64,000 nt of DNA from Coptis chinensis (lineage: Eukaryota; Streptophyta; Magnoliopsida; Ranunculales; Ranunculaceae). The number at the start of each line of letters is the position of its first letter. Positions within the stretch are counted from its first letter, which is position 1. The stretch is taken from positions 71,395,501 through 71,459,500 of the forward strand of contig CM027384.1 in NCBI GenBank assembly GCA_015680905.1, written 5' to 3'. Below are positions 20,280 to 32,751 of this stretch, piece by piece. The translations under genes were made by a program, and so were the position numbers. The notes below the pieces were generated by a model. It saw only the letters and a program-made list of their open reading frames with translations. It did not search any database and was not told the origin of the DNA.

Positions 20280-22139
20280 TCCATTTAGATCAAGAAAACG
20301 AAAAATTGATGAAAGAAAGTGGAAGATAAACAAAAAAACGGGTTTTTGAGTTAGATGTCACTCAATTGAGTTGCAAAAAAACACCAGTTGACTTTCGTTA
20401 CATTCCTTGAGTAACCTCAGTTGAGTTCAGGATCAAGTAAACAAAGAATTGGTTTACATCGCCGTTCTTAACTAAATCAAGTGAGTTTTACTTTATACTT
20501 GAATGTTGTTTCCTTATGAGATTTTTCGTTGTTTGAATTTAATCATTAGAGATTGGTTTATGGATAAATTTCTAGCTAGCTTAATTACAAAAATTCAATT
20601 GCTAGTCATTGGATACAATGGTAGAGTTGCTGTCTTACTATGTTGTACCAAAATCATAGATATAGCGTATATGATTTTCGAAATGAAATTTAACTTATTG
20701 AATTGTTAAAAAAAATGTGTTTTTTGTAGATCTAATGTTGATTCTATGCTTTGATTCGTATTTAGACAAGTGGGTATTGGAAATTTCCTATTGAATTTGA
20801 AGTTTTAAGTGTATGGTTAGTTTAGAATCACGTTAGAATACTTTAATTTAGCATGTTGAAGACAATTGAATAAGTGTAGTTGGAATTTTAAGTTCTTCGG
20901 GTGTTGATTTGTTGATGAAAAAGACTTATTTTTTAGTTCTGAATATTGTTGGAAGTTTTGTTGTCATTTGTGTTGTGTTGATGAGTGATGATCACTATTA
21001 TTTAAAGTAGAAGTATATATTACATTTTGGTTGTTTGGATTATGTTTGTGTAAAGACGTAATAAACGACTTCGTTTTACGCCTTCATGCATGTGTTGTTG
21101 TTGTTGTCATTGATTTTTTTCTTATTAGGTTTAAAAGTTGCTAATTAAGTGGTAATAAGTGTTTAAGTGTTGTTGTTGTTGTTGTTGGGTTCAATTATTC
21201 AATTGTTGGTTACGCCGCTTTTGAGTTCTTTTCTCGGATAAATCCCATTTTGTGTTCTTTAAGTTTCTTTGAGCAAGTGTTAGCAAATCTTTGCACCCTT
21301 CTTTAATTCATTCAATTTTAGTCTACTACTTGCCTATCTTAAGAAATAATAATATATAGCTTTTATTAGTTTGACTTTTAGGCTCGAACTTTTACGAATT
21401 TAGCATCTATGTGACAGTGGCATTGCTAAGGTTCCTAATAAGCTTGAGAGCTAGATTAAGTAGGACATCAAAGAATTTTTTCCATTTCATGATCCATGCA
21501 TATGGTGCTTGGTGAGGCATTGTAGTGGGTTCAGTTTATTGCTTGTTTTGTTTTCAGCCTCAACTTTAACTATTAGTTTAGTGTTCACCTTATGATTATG
21601 TTACAAAGCACATAATGCCTTTAAAGTTTCCTTAAAAGAATGTTGATCCTATTGGGTGTGGGTCTGGTTTTGATTTACCTACTACTGAGTGCAAGGTGAT
21701 TTGGGTTTGAGGACATTTTAGTCTTGATGGTCCTTTGGGTGAGCCGATGAAGTTGTCTTTGACTATATATTTTGCTTTGTTTATAACATTCTTACTTCCC
21801 AATCTACTCGACCTTTTGTACTTATTGGGTTATTTATTCATTTTTAGCAGGCATAGAAGAATTTTGAGCAGAAGATTAATGTGTTGGAATTGCACCATGG
21901 AAATCCATCAAGGTCCATGTTGAGGAGCATGTCTGGCAATTTACAAACTATTTTTCCAAGTTTGTCTTCAGTTGTTTCTTGTGTCATGTTGTAACTCTTT
22001 TCTGTAATGTTATTATTTAGCACTAATGGAGCCTGAATTGGCATAGGTAGATTGACATATAACCGTGCCTTCAGAGCATTATTTTGATGAATGTGTAGAC
22101 TGTTCATATGGCCTATCAACTTTTAAGAATGTCTCCAGT
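20280..22139. other. Unique payload of element B, origin not recognised
   Basis: AT-rich with intron-like texture. The section near 21851 has a T-rich tract ending in AG before an exon-like frame (NFEQKINVLELHHGNPSRSM), which I cannot place. No full domain is seen. It replaces the bHLH/ARIADNE payload of element A and may also be captured host DNA. Confidence 0.45.
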
Positions 22140-23175
22140 TGCTATTTTTTTTAAGAATGTTAAAAATGGTATCCAATTGCTGAAAACTGCTAAAAACTTT
22201 GGTGTTCAGTTGTTGAAAATTGTTAGTTAGTCAGGTTGTTTTTTGTAAAGTGGTAACCAGTCACCGAAATTAAAACTTAAACTCGGTATGTAGTTGCTAT
22301 TTTGACAAATGGTATCCAGTCACCGAAATTAAAACTTAAACTCGGTTTTGGTGTTTAGTTACTAAAAATTGTATTTGTAAAACGGTAACCAGTTATTAAA
22401 ACTCAATTTCGGTCTCTCTAATTTGAGAAAATTGCTCAACATTTTGGTGTTCAATTGCTAGAAATTGTAATAGTAAAGCGGTAACCAGTTACCGAAATTA
22501 AAACTCAATTTCGGTATTCAGTTGCTAATTTGATAAATGGTATCTAGTTGCTGAAAATTGCTCAAAGTTTTGGTGTTTAGTTACTGAAAATTATATTTGT
22601 AAAGCGGTAATCAGTTACTAAAACTCAATTTCAGTCTCCCTAATTTGAGAAAATTGCTCAAAATTTTGGTGTTCAATTGCTGAAAATTGTAATAGTAAAG
22701 CGGTAACCAGTTACCGAAATTAAAACTCAATTTCGGTATCTAGTTGCTAATTTGATAAATGGTATCTAGTTGCTGAAAATTGCTCAAACGTTTGGTGTTC
22801 AATTGCTGAATATTGTATTTGAAAAGTGGGAACCAGTTACTAAAACTCAATTTTGGTATCCCTAATTTGAGAAAACTGCTCAAAATTTTGGTGTTCAATT
22901 GCAAAAAATATAATAGTAAAGTGGTAACCAATTACCGAAATTAAAACTCAATTTCGGTATACAGTTGCTAATTTGATAAATGGTATTTAGTTGTTGACAA
23001 TTGCTCAAAATTTTGGTGTTCAGTTGCTAAATATTGTATTTGGAAAGCGGTAACCAGTTACTAAAACCCAATTTCGGTATCCTAATTTGATAAATGGTAT
23101 CTAGTTGCTGAAAATTGCTCAAACTTTTGGTTTTCAGTTGCTGAAAATTGTATTTGTAAAGTAGTAACCAGTTAT
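22140..23175. repeat. 222-bp tandem repeat array in element B
   Basis: GCGGTAACCAGTTACCGAAATTAAAAC recurs at about 22478 and 22700 and, as GTGGTAACC, at 22921: steps of 222 and 221 bp. The unit is the same as in element A. The first part (22140-22440) is more diverged. Confidence 0.88.
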
Positions 23176-24245
23176 CGAAATTAACATAAGATTGAGAAGA
23201 TAACAACATTCTACAATTCCTCTTTTTTCCCCTTCCCTTTCACAATAACTTTTGTCCCAAACCTATTTCCATATGTTGCCAATTTCCACTTCCAATTCCA
23301 ATGTAAGCTTTCAATGTGCTTAAATTAGACTTAAATTCAACAAAAAGAAAATAGTTAGACATATACCAATCTTAAAGAAAACAACTGAAGTGGATAAGAT
23401 AAGTCAAACAAATTACCTTGCAAGTGTGTGGATTGGGTGAGTTTTCATGCTGACCACCTCCCATAGTTTTGAGTTTTTGTAAGTTTATATATTAGGAATA
23501 GAGAAGAAGTGTTTAAAGATAAGTAGATTTGAGGGTGGGGAAAGAAAGAGAGTAGAAAAAAGGCTAAAATTTGGGTTTGAATTTGAGGGGGAAGCCAAAA
23601 AGTTGAAAATGAGTTTTGAGTTTGATTTTGAGAGGGAAATCCAAATCAACCTAAAAGGAGAATAAATTGATTTCGAAATTTTATAAAAACAATTGGGCAA
23701 AATATTGAAATAATATTGAATTATTGAATAATTGGTCGAAATATCAAAATTGTTTTGGAATATTGAAATAATTGGTCGAAATGAAAACTAAATTTCGGAT
23801 GTCGAGATATCAAAATAATTGAAATATTGAAATATCGAGATGTCTAACCCTAAACCCTAAACTCTAAATTGGGAATATTGAGGAATCTCATATTTTGATA
23901 CCATTACAAATTAAAAAAAATAATAAAAAAATAGGTGTTAGATTAGATAATGAATATTAACTTTCAAATGATTAGTTAGATACTAGATTCAAAATATAGT
24001 TAGAACTGTATTGATTTTTATTTTTTATTTTTTTTCAAAATATAGTTATATTATTGTTAGAACTGTATTGGCTAAACCATAAACATATGTACAGTTGCTA
24101 CATATTAATTATGAAATCATAAATAATAACCAAAATGTTTTATTATGGAATGGAAAATGGGTTTAAATTATATCATTTAATAAAACTTTAATTTGTTGGT
24201 AAAAATTTAGATGTTAAATTGATTCAAATAAAGTCTAGTTAGAAC

Positions 24246-24929
24246 TAGGGGTGGCAGTTTTGTTTTATCTAACCCGCTAACCCATTACCTAAATTAGCGG
24301 ATTTGGGTTAGAAAAAAAGGCTTTTGGGTCATTTAAGGGTTGACCCGCTGAACCCGTCAAATAAATGGGTTGGGTTATGGTCACATATGTTAACCTAAGT
24401 AACTCGTTGGTAGACCCGATTAGTTCTCGGGTCTAATGGGTCGGGTCATCAACCCGTGATATGGATAACCTGTTTTAAGATAAGTGAATTATTTTTTAAA
24501 ATCTCACTATCCCAACAACTTAAAATAAACAACTAAAATGGAGAAGGATTAGCTGTCATATTGATTCATTCGATAAATACATGTTTCGTTATTCAATTTT
24601 CATTGATATGTAATTGAATTATGAATGGTTTTTGAGAATTAATATATATATATATATTTATATATATTTTTGATAAATAAAATCGTAAAATACTAAATAT
24701 TTTGCATATAGGTTGTCTGTGAATTCGATCCGAAACTGATTTGAAATTGACCCGTTGGCTTAGCGGGTCACTTGTTGGGTAATCCGTTATATAGGCGGGT
24801 TGGGTTTGGGTTTGACAAACTCAACACGATTAATAATTGGGTCGGATTTGGGTTTGCTCTCTTAACACGTGACCCAGATACGATAGAACACGAACCCGAC
24901 CCAACACGTACGACCCATTGCCACCCCTA
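24246..24929. mobile_element. hAT-like non-autonomous element (GGGTTRACCCG-rich) in element B
   Basis: 684 bp with terminal inverted repeats TAGGGGTGGCA / TGCCACCCCTA and perfect 8-bp duplication GTTAGAAC (24238-24245 and 24930-24937). The ends are rich in ACCCG/CGGGT words around an AT-rich core with a (TA)n tract. No coding capacity. TSD length and TAGGG end fit the hAT superfamily. Confidence 0.9.
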
Positions 24930-26169
24930 GTTAGAACTGTACTGTTTCAAACCTTAAATCCTAAACATAAGTAAAGTTGCTACTAATTCTGAAATAAAAA
25001 ATTACAACCCAAACGTTTTATTATAGATTGGATAACGGGTTAATTTAAATAATTATATCGTCTAATTCAATTTTAATATGTAGGTAAAAATTTAGATATT
25101 AGATTTAAAGTGTAGTTAGAACTGTACTAATTCACACCCTTTCCGAAATAAAAAATTATAACCTAAATGTTTTATTATAGATTGGAGAATGTGTTTAAAT
25201 TATATTATATAATTCAATTTTAATTTGCTGGTAAAAATTTAGATGTTAGATTCAAAGTCTAGTTAGAACTATATTTATTCAAACCCTAGAGACATGTACA
25301 ATTGCTACCAATTCGAAAATAAAAAATTATAACCTAAATGTTTTCTACTTGTTGGAACTAAGTTATCACCTAAAACAACTACAAATAAGTTAAAATATAC
25401 TAATTATTAATAAAATTATTATCAAATAGATGATGAAATATTTAAATATTGGAATTTGACAACACAGCAACAAGATACCGAATGGTTTACGAATTTTCGG
25501 TGTCTATTTGTTGTATCTTTACTTGGTAAATGATAACCCGACACTGTAATTTATGGTTATGTTTCAGCAACCCGTTACCGTGGTTTATGGTATTTTACGA
25601 CAATGTGTTACCGTTCATCAAAATAGCACATACATCAAGATTACACAAAATTTATTTTGAAATCTAAGATTCAAATTATCATAATTCATTTAGTTTCAAT
25701 TCCATTAATCTCCAATTTATTTATTTTCATGTTTAATTGATTATTCTAACATCATATAATCTTCAATTTATTCGACATTGAGATGTGTGTATTTGTATTG
25801 CGATAAATCGTTTATTTGAGAGTTGGATAATGATACACACTCCATTTGAGAGTTAAAATATAGAGATATTGAGAGTTGAGAAGAAGAGAAAAATTGAGTT
25901 GAGTTGAGTCAAGGAAAATTGAATTGGATGTAGATAATTGGGGAAGGAGAATATATTTTGATAGTGTATAGAGTTGCATAGTGCAAACTAGTTAGTTAAG
26001 GGCAATAGGAGGTTACCACTATTTTTTATGGGGAGTGCCCTCTTAGAAAATATGGGTTTTAAGTTGGGACATAAATGTAATAACAAATTTCGGGTCGGAG
26101 AGTGCCCTCTTAGAAATGGAGAGTGCCCTCTTAGAAATGGAGAGTGTATTTAAGATTATTCTTTAAAAA

Positions 26170-26209
26170 TTGTGTCTATTTGGTAACTTGTGAAAAAAGT
26201 AAAGTAAAT

Positions 26210-26257
<48 letters not shown>

Positions 26258-26744
26258 CCTTTTCTTTTCTTAAAATGTTAGGTCTGGACCATAAACTCAA
26301 AACTATTTCTATTTCCCTAGTTTTGTTTATGCACGGACAAACAAACAAACTTTTCCATGGGCAAACAAACAACAAAAAAAAACTATAGAAAAAGTGAATC
26401 ATACCTCTTTTCCTTTCATTTTCTTTCCCTAGCATTTCCTCCAAACAAACCGAAAACAAAAAATATTGGTTCCAAAGACCGAACCTGCTGCTGGAGATTT
26501 CAGAAACTGTAAAAAGTGTCCGGCTTTGGTTCGGTTTGGCTTGGTTTCACGGTTCCGGTTTTTGGTTGAACAGCAACAGCCCTAATTTGTACGTGGTACA
26601 AAATGTCATTGAGAGGCCACTCCCCACTCCCACTGGGTGAAATTGGTTTGAGGACTTGGTTGAAATTCAAGCTTCAAACTGTTTGCGCTCTCGATTTCTT
26701 CTTCTTCTTATTACTAGTTTAACAAGCCTCGAGTTTTCCTTCAA
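26170..26744. other. Upstream region of the mTERF gene
   Basis: Contains a (TA)n tract at about 26215-26241 followed by a T run, then unremarkable sequence leading into the gene. A CT-rich stretch (TTCTTCTTCTTATTACT) lies just before the start codon. No core promoter can be assigned with confidence. Confidence 0.4.
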
Positions 26745-27911
26745 ATGCTATTATTTATTACTTTCTCTCGCTCATCAATGTTTCGTTTTATCAGAAGACT
26801 AGATAGAGCAAAGTGTCTGTTGTATAATAAAGATAGACCCTTTACATCTGCTGCTAATAAGATTGACAAGGAGTACTCCTTCACAGTCTCTTACCTCGTC
26901 AATTCATGTGGATTGTCATTAGAAAAGGCTATTTCTATATCTAACAAATTACACTTTAAAACCTCCACAAAACCAGACTCAGTACTCTCCCTCTTTAAAA
27001 ACTATGGTATTACCAACACCCACATTTCCAAAATCATCCAAAAGCGCCCCTTACTTCTCCTTTACGACGCGGATAATACCCTTAGACCCATACTTGATTT
27101 CTTCAATTCTATAGGCCTATCTGGTCATGAACTCGCCAAGGCCCTTGCCAATAACCCACTCGTCTTGCAAAGCAGTTTATGCAAGACTATTATACCATCG
27201 TTCGGTTTCATTAAGAGTATGGTTCCTACACTAAGTAATGCTGTAACTGCAATCAAACGCGCATTGGATATTCTTATACCATATGCTCAAAAGAAGCTTG
27301 TACGCAATATTGCTATCTTGCGAACTCACGGCATACCTGAATACAATATTTCCAAGCTATTAGTAGTAAAACCGACTGTGTTTATTAGATCGCCTAGGTT
27401 CTTTGAGGTTGTCGAGGAAGTTAAGAAAATGAAGTTTGACCCTTCAAAGGATATCTTTGTTAGAGCAATTATTGTAATGCTAAGCTTGAGCAAATCATCA
27501 TGGGAAGCGAAAGTCGAAGTTTATAAGAGGTGTGGTTGTTCTGACGAGGATATTCATATGGTATTCAGAAGTAATCCTATCTCTATGTTGTTATCTGAGA
27601 AGAAGATAATGGGAACCATGAGGTTTCTTGTGAACGAAATGGGCTATGATCCATTAGTAATTATCAAACGACCAACTACTCTATGTTATAGCTTGGAGAA
27701 GAGGATTGCTCCAAGATTATCAGTAGTCAAAGTGTTAATTTCAAATGGTCTTGTTGAGAAAGGTTGCAAGTTAAGTACATACTTAGATTTGCCTGAAAAG
27801 AAATTCTTCCAGAAGTTTGTGACAAGGTTTGTGGAATTGACTCCGGAGCTGATAGATGCTTACCAAGGAAAGAGGAATGATCTACTACAAGCTGCTGCTA
27901 CTACTAACTAG
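26745..27911 (+). CDS. mTERF family protein (organelle transcription/RNA factor)
   Basis: One uninterrupted frame of 388 codons. The N terminus (MLLFITFSRS, then MFRFIRRLDRAKCLLYN) is hydrophobic and Arg/Ser-rich with almost no acidic residues, like a mitochondrial targeting peptide. The second Met (residue 12) is an equally good start. From about residue 45 the protein shows the repeated helical mTERF pattern: SYLVNSCGLSLEKAI, VLSLFKNYGITNTHISKIIQ, KRPLLLLYD, ILDFFNSIGLSG, RTHGIPEYNISKLL, ...RSNPISMLL, FLVNEMGYDPLVI.KRPTTL. Length and lack of introns are normal for the plant group of tandemly expanded mTERF genes. Family members bind nucleic acid in mitochondria or plastids and affect transcription termination, splicing or translation; the exact target here is unknown. 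It looks intact. Confidence 0.93.
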   Translation: MLLFITFSRSSMFRFIRRLDRAKCLLYNKDRPFTSAANKIDKEYSFTVSYLVNSCGLSLEKAISISNKLHFKTSTKPDSVLSLFKNYGITNTHISKIIQKRPLLLLYDADNTLRPILDFFNSIGLSGHELAKALANNPLVLQSSLCKTIIPSFGFIKSMVPTLSNAVTAIKRALDILIPYAQKKLVRNIAILRTHGIPEYNISKLLVVKPTVFIRSPRFFEVVEEVKKMKFDPSKDIFVRAIIVMLSLSKSSWEAKVEVYKRCGCSDEDIHMVFRSNPISMLLSEKKIMGTMRFLVNEMGYDPLVIIKRPTTLCYSLEKRIAPRLSVVKVLISNGLVEKGCKLSTYLDLPEKKFFQKFVTRFVELTPELIDAYQGKRNDLLQAAATTN

Positions 27912-30900
27912 ATATGATGGTATGAACTTGAACCTCTTTGGTAGTTAAAAATGAAAATATTTTATGCTCTCCTTATAGTACTTACTCCCTTTTATGTATG
28001 AGTCTTAAATCTACCACTTAGATGGATAAGTGTGTAGATTGTAGACCATTTAGACATCTCAGCTGAAACAATTGTGCAAAGATCCGTCTCTTGGATTCAG
28101 TCACATAGCCATCTCCATATTTTGGGTCTCCATGATGGTGGATGATAAGAATGCCCCACAATCATTCTTGAATTAAAGATTCCTTATTTTGCAAACATGA
28201 AAGTTGTTGAGGTTGTTTTGTGAATTGTAACATTTTTTTTTCCAAAGGATTTTGAAGCAATGGACACACCTGTTGGTGATTGTACTTTGTACTGTCAAAG
28301 TTTTGCTAATAAGCCTAATATATATGATGAAATAGATCCTAGTGTCAGAGTATTGCTACCTAAATGGGGCTTTGATGATCTAATTTTAGTAATTTATGCT
28401 GCTTTATGTAAACTCTGGTAGACTTCTATCTGTAATAAGGTAGAATTCTATCTCTAATAACTCCCTGCTAATTGACAGAGTTCCATTGGTTTAGTGATGC
28501 TTTGGAATTTTAAGTATACATTTATCCATCGTTAATGGATTTGTCACTATGCTTATAACCACTGTTAAGGAGGCGAATGATCTCACTCTCAAGTTATTAA
28601 TTCACCTGACACAAACCTAATTCAAGTTTCTTAAGGAAATCAAGTAATTCTGGTTATAGGCCCCTGGCCTGACCTGTTTAGCAAATGAGCACCTCCATTT
28701 TCGACTAATCCTTGAGGTAGCTCTATCAATGGAGAGGCTGCATATATTTGCAAATTTATGGACAGAAATGATAATGTGCTGGAATGCAGAGGTAACAAAT
28801 TTCATCTGATAACTAATTTGTACACACTATCAATGTATCAATCCAAACACAATTTGCACAGCGGAGACTGTAGTCTGGTTGACTTTAGGGATTTGTGGTC
28901 CGCCTAAGTGCAGTCTAGAGCTTCTCCCCATTTCCTAACATGCATCCTTTTTACAAATATTTATCTATTGTCAAACAATTTCTGCTGATTGGTAACATGT
29001 GGACCTTCTTATACTCATTCAGTTAGGACTTTATTTGTGTTTACATACCTATGTCTAATGGATACTTCTTTTATTTTTTATTTATTTTTTGATAATTCAT
29101 CTAATGGATACTTCGTGTTCCACACTTTGCTACTTTTTCTTTTTGTTACTTGGTTCTCTGCCTAATCCTTTAGATCTGTGTTTGTTGCAATTTGTAGACA
29201 TGTCTTGTTAAGAAAATTAAGTGGGTTTGTTAACTTGGTGGTTTTAGGAAGTGTTAACTTTTTTACTCATTAGTTTAGGACTTTGGTTGTGTTTACATAC
29301 TACAGTATATATGTATGATGGATACTTCGTGTTCTCCTTTTTGATACTTCGTGGTTGACACTTTGCTATGTGTTCTTGTTGTTACTTACCCGGTTCTCTG
29401 CCTAATCCTTTTGGTGTGTGTTAGAACAATTCGTAGACGTGTTGTTGAGAAAATTAAGAAGGGGCGATAACTTGGTGGTTTTAGGATGTGGGAGGGTGAG
29501 ATTCGCAGGGAATGCAGGAAGCATCCTCATATTATGGTGGCCTCTGGGGGAAAAAAGAGTAACAATAATGGTGCAGGTTTTGAATTTCCTTGTTAACAAT
29601 TGGGTTACTAGACTGTCACTAATTGTTAAATACCCATAGTTTTTGTTATTAACATGGAGGATAGGGTTTTCTCCAAGGGTTTTGGTCTCTAAATTTTAAT
29701 TTCAATGGGTCTGGATGAGAAAGAACGTGGGACTGGAATATGTAGGATGTTGGCAGTAAGTGATATGGAATTATTGAAGATAGTTATACCCAAGTTCAAG
29801 GAATATTTAAACGAATCTACCACGGTATATCAAAGGTCTGAAAATACCTGGTTGGTTTGAACAATTAGGAGGGATAAAGATGTTGTAGAGTTTTACATGG
29901 TAGGAAATAAGATATGAACTGTGCATTTTATCTATGAACTGTGCATTTTATCCCCCCTCCTATACTTTGAGTTTTTGTATTTGAGAATCATGCTTAAAAA
30001 GCTATTGCAATATATGGTTCTTTAAGCAAGAATTTAACATGAGTACTGCTCTCTTTAATGAACTGGATTCTATTGGCTGTGAAGGTTGTCTTGACTCGAG
30101 ATTAATAATGTTTAACTTGAACTAATTATTTGATAGTGATTATAGTGTGCAATTAGTGGTTCTGCTATCAGCAGGATTCCTGTTATACTCTGTCAAGTAC
30201 AAATGGCTGGTCGGTGACACTGACCAGTATAGGCCCTCCCATCTTTATTCTCCAGTCAAAATGCAACTCCTTTCAGACCTATGACATATTCAGAAATCTC
30301 TTTGATATCATTCTCCTTACACCAATTTATGGTAAGTAGTTGGAAATCTTGGTGAAGCCTAAAAGTAGATCTTGTGCTATAGAATTTGTGTATCGTACCC
30401 CCGGAACTTAGGTTGTGTTTGTTTAGTGGCAAATGGGAGTGACAAATTTTATTTTCCCACTAGATGCACCATTTGCCAGTGTTTGGGTGCATTTAAGGAC
30501 ACTGGCAAACACTATTATCTATTTGCCGGCAAACGAAATTTTCCCACTAGAAGTGGGAAAATAGAATCCACCTCCCCCCCTAAACTCTTTTGCCAGTCGA
30601 AATTTTCCTACTAGGTGAAGAAAAATTTGCCACCATCGCTCACTCTCATCTCCCTCGCACATTCACTCCCTCAAGCACGGTCTGGATAGGTATCCTCTCT
30701 TTCGTTCTCTTCTCTCATTTTTTTCATTCTCTTCTCTCTTTCCTCTCCTCACAGTTAACTTATGTCGATTGTTTTGGATGTAACGATATATGATATTGTA
30801 TGTTAACATAAACAAAGGTCAATTGGTTAATCTGAAATTCGTGTTTGTGTTTTATTGACCTAATTGGAATAGAATTCTATCAATTTCACTCTAATGGTTA

Positions 30901-30920
30901 AATCTCTTTTCATATCTACT
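27912..30920. other. Long intergenic stretch after mTERF
   Basis: No gene recognised. It contains the 3' flank of mTERF and a diverged direct repeat at 29150-29480, and near 30400-30800 low-complexity sequence. Short frames on both strands have no domain. Confidence 0.4.
29145..29485. repeat. Diverged direct duplication, step about 245 bp
   Basis: CTCTGCCTAATCCTTT...GTAGAC.TGT.TTG..AAGAAAATTAAG...AACTTGGTGGTTTTAGGA occurs at about 29157-29250 and again at 29397-29487, with a similar step for TGATGGATACTTCGTGTTC-like words between. This suggests an old tandem duplication. Confidence 0.6.
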
Positions 30921-31645
30921 CAGTGTTATCAAAGTCGTACGATTCTCGACTTGAATCGTACGACTCAAGTCGAGTCGTAATCAAAAAGATCAAAATCGTA
31001 CCAACAAATCGTTAATACCGTAAATCGTTACAAAATCGGGATTCACATCGCAAAATCGTAGGAATCGGAAATAATAACGATTCAACGATTCAAAAGACAA
31101 AGAATAAAGATAAATCAAGAACGAAGAAGAAAAAGAAGAGAAAAAGATAAAGAAATCAAAGAACTTAAATAAGTCTTCATTCTTCTCATTTTCTTCTTCT
31201 TCTTCTAATTCTACTTCTACCAAGTTTTTCTTTTTTTCAAGCAACTCTCCTCCTTCCTTTTTTTTTTTTTGTTTTAACAAAACGGGTCGGTCTAATTTTA
31301 TAAGACACGGGTCATGGGTCAGTCTTATTTTCAGTCCATATAATTTTATAATTTTAGCCCATATTTTATTCGAAAATTAGACCAATTTCAACAAAATTTC
31401 AACTTTTTTTTTAGAAATTTAAACCATTATATCTCCATGGAAATTTGAAAATTAGAGTATTATTAGTGTGGAATGGAGATTTGGGGATTTCTCTTAGGGT
31501 GATTAGTAATTTTCTTATGGTATATTTATATATATAAAAATTTACAATATATATAAAATGGCTTGAATCAACGATTTACGATTCGATCGATTTAATTGGT
31601 AAAATGGAAAAATTCCGCTTTTCGATTCAAGAGTTGACAACATTG
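30921..31645. mobile_element. Probable MITE (hAT-like) with TCGTACGATT-type ends
   Basis: The left end CAGTGTTATCAAAG and the inverse of the right end CAATGTTGTCAAC are similar. Both ends carry inner words built from AATCGTACGA / CGATTTACGATTCG. The flanks TATCTACT and TATCTTCG agree only in their first five bases, so the duplication is imperfect or the boundary is slightly off. No coding capacity. Confidence 0.5.
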
Positions 31646-32440
31646 TATCTTCGAGTTTGTGATGGAATACATTATGAAATTTCCATTTTGTGGATAATTT
31701 TTTCTCTTCCTGAATTTCTTTTAGCAGATTTATTTGATATAAAAAATTGGGGGTATACTAGAAAGTTTGTTGACGGGACAACAAGAATTTATAAAGAACC
31801 AAAGTATATATGGTGATTAAATGTGCTTGAATATGTTTTGGAGATGAACTACTTAACGTGTTTTGAGTTTTTGACTTTGTCAAATTTCATTGCTACTGAT
31901 ACACATGATAGTCATGCTTTGATGTGAGATTTGGCTGTTTAAATTCACTTTTTAGTTCTTTTCGAAAACCGTCCATTGTTTTTGTGGCGAGCATTTGACA
32001 TTTGAATCACCTGTTAGCTAGTTAGTTGTGGAGTGCATAGGGGAGAAACTTTTCATTTTAACTTTTTAAGGATGTGATGGACTTGAATCTATTTTGATAT
32101 TATGCTTTTGAGTTAAGCTTCATATGTCGTAGTTTGTTCCTATGTCGATGAAGACTATACAGATTCTACTTCCTATACTAAAAAGAGCAAGATTTCTTTT
32201 AAAAATAATTGAATACGACCAAAAGAGAGACAAATAATTGAATAAGCAAGATTGCTTATTGTCAGGTGTGCACGATTGGTTATTGAATGAAGTGGATATT
32301 GGATTGTATATATATATATATATTGTGTGCTACTGTTTCTTTATAAAGTTGATATGATTGTTTAGTATGTTCCAACATGTCATTGGGAGTTGAATAAGTA
32401 TGGATTTTTCGTTATGTGTTTGTTTCAAACTAGGCGTAGT
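31646..32440. other. Unassigned sequence between MITE and SANT-like pseudogene
   Basis: A short frame at 31604-31816 has no recognised domain and overlaps the MITE end. The rest is AT-rich with a (TA)n tract at about 32308. Confidence 0.35.
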
Positions 32441-32751
32441 AGGTGGTGATATGAATTCTTTGAGTGGTGGTGTGAATGTAAAGATGGATGAGGGCAATGG
32501 AAAACGGAAAGAGGGTGAAAAAATGAGATCTACCTGAGTTAGATGGTATCCCGATATGGAAGCTATCTTGATAGAGGTGTTGTCGGAGGAGTTAGCTACT
32601 GGGGGAAGGAAGGCTGAAAATGGGTGGAGGTCAGAAAGTTTAAAGCATGCTGCTAATGAAATCAATAAACGGCTTGGAATGAGTCTTGAAGTTGACAATG
32701 TAAGATCAAGGTTGAAATCAATGAAGCGTGCTTGGTTAGATGACATACGTG

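Larger units (their letters stand above)
20072..26161. mobile_element. TIR element B: second copy of the family with a different payload
   Basis: Left end GGGTCCTGTTAAATACACGC (20072), right end ...TTAAGATTATTC (26161), with 8-bp duplication TTTAAAAA at 20064-20071 and 26162-26169. It shares with A the first 200 bp or so, the 222-bp array, the following arm and the right arm. The 20280-22130 section is unrelated to A's payload. A hAT-like element is nested at 24246-24929. The right end carries a small local duplication of GGAGAGTGCCCTCTTAGAAAT. Only about 110 bp separate A from B. Confidence 0.9.

Noticed and set aside
3029-26161. Classifying the TIR family as a MULE
   Set aside because: MULEs usually give 9-bp duplications and both copies here give exactly 8; hAT ends are also absent, so no superfamily is claimed.
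26163-26459. Minus-strand frame of 98 codons upstream of mTERF
   Set aside because: Runs through a (TA)n/T tract (KKKKKNIYIYIYI), low complexity.
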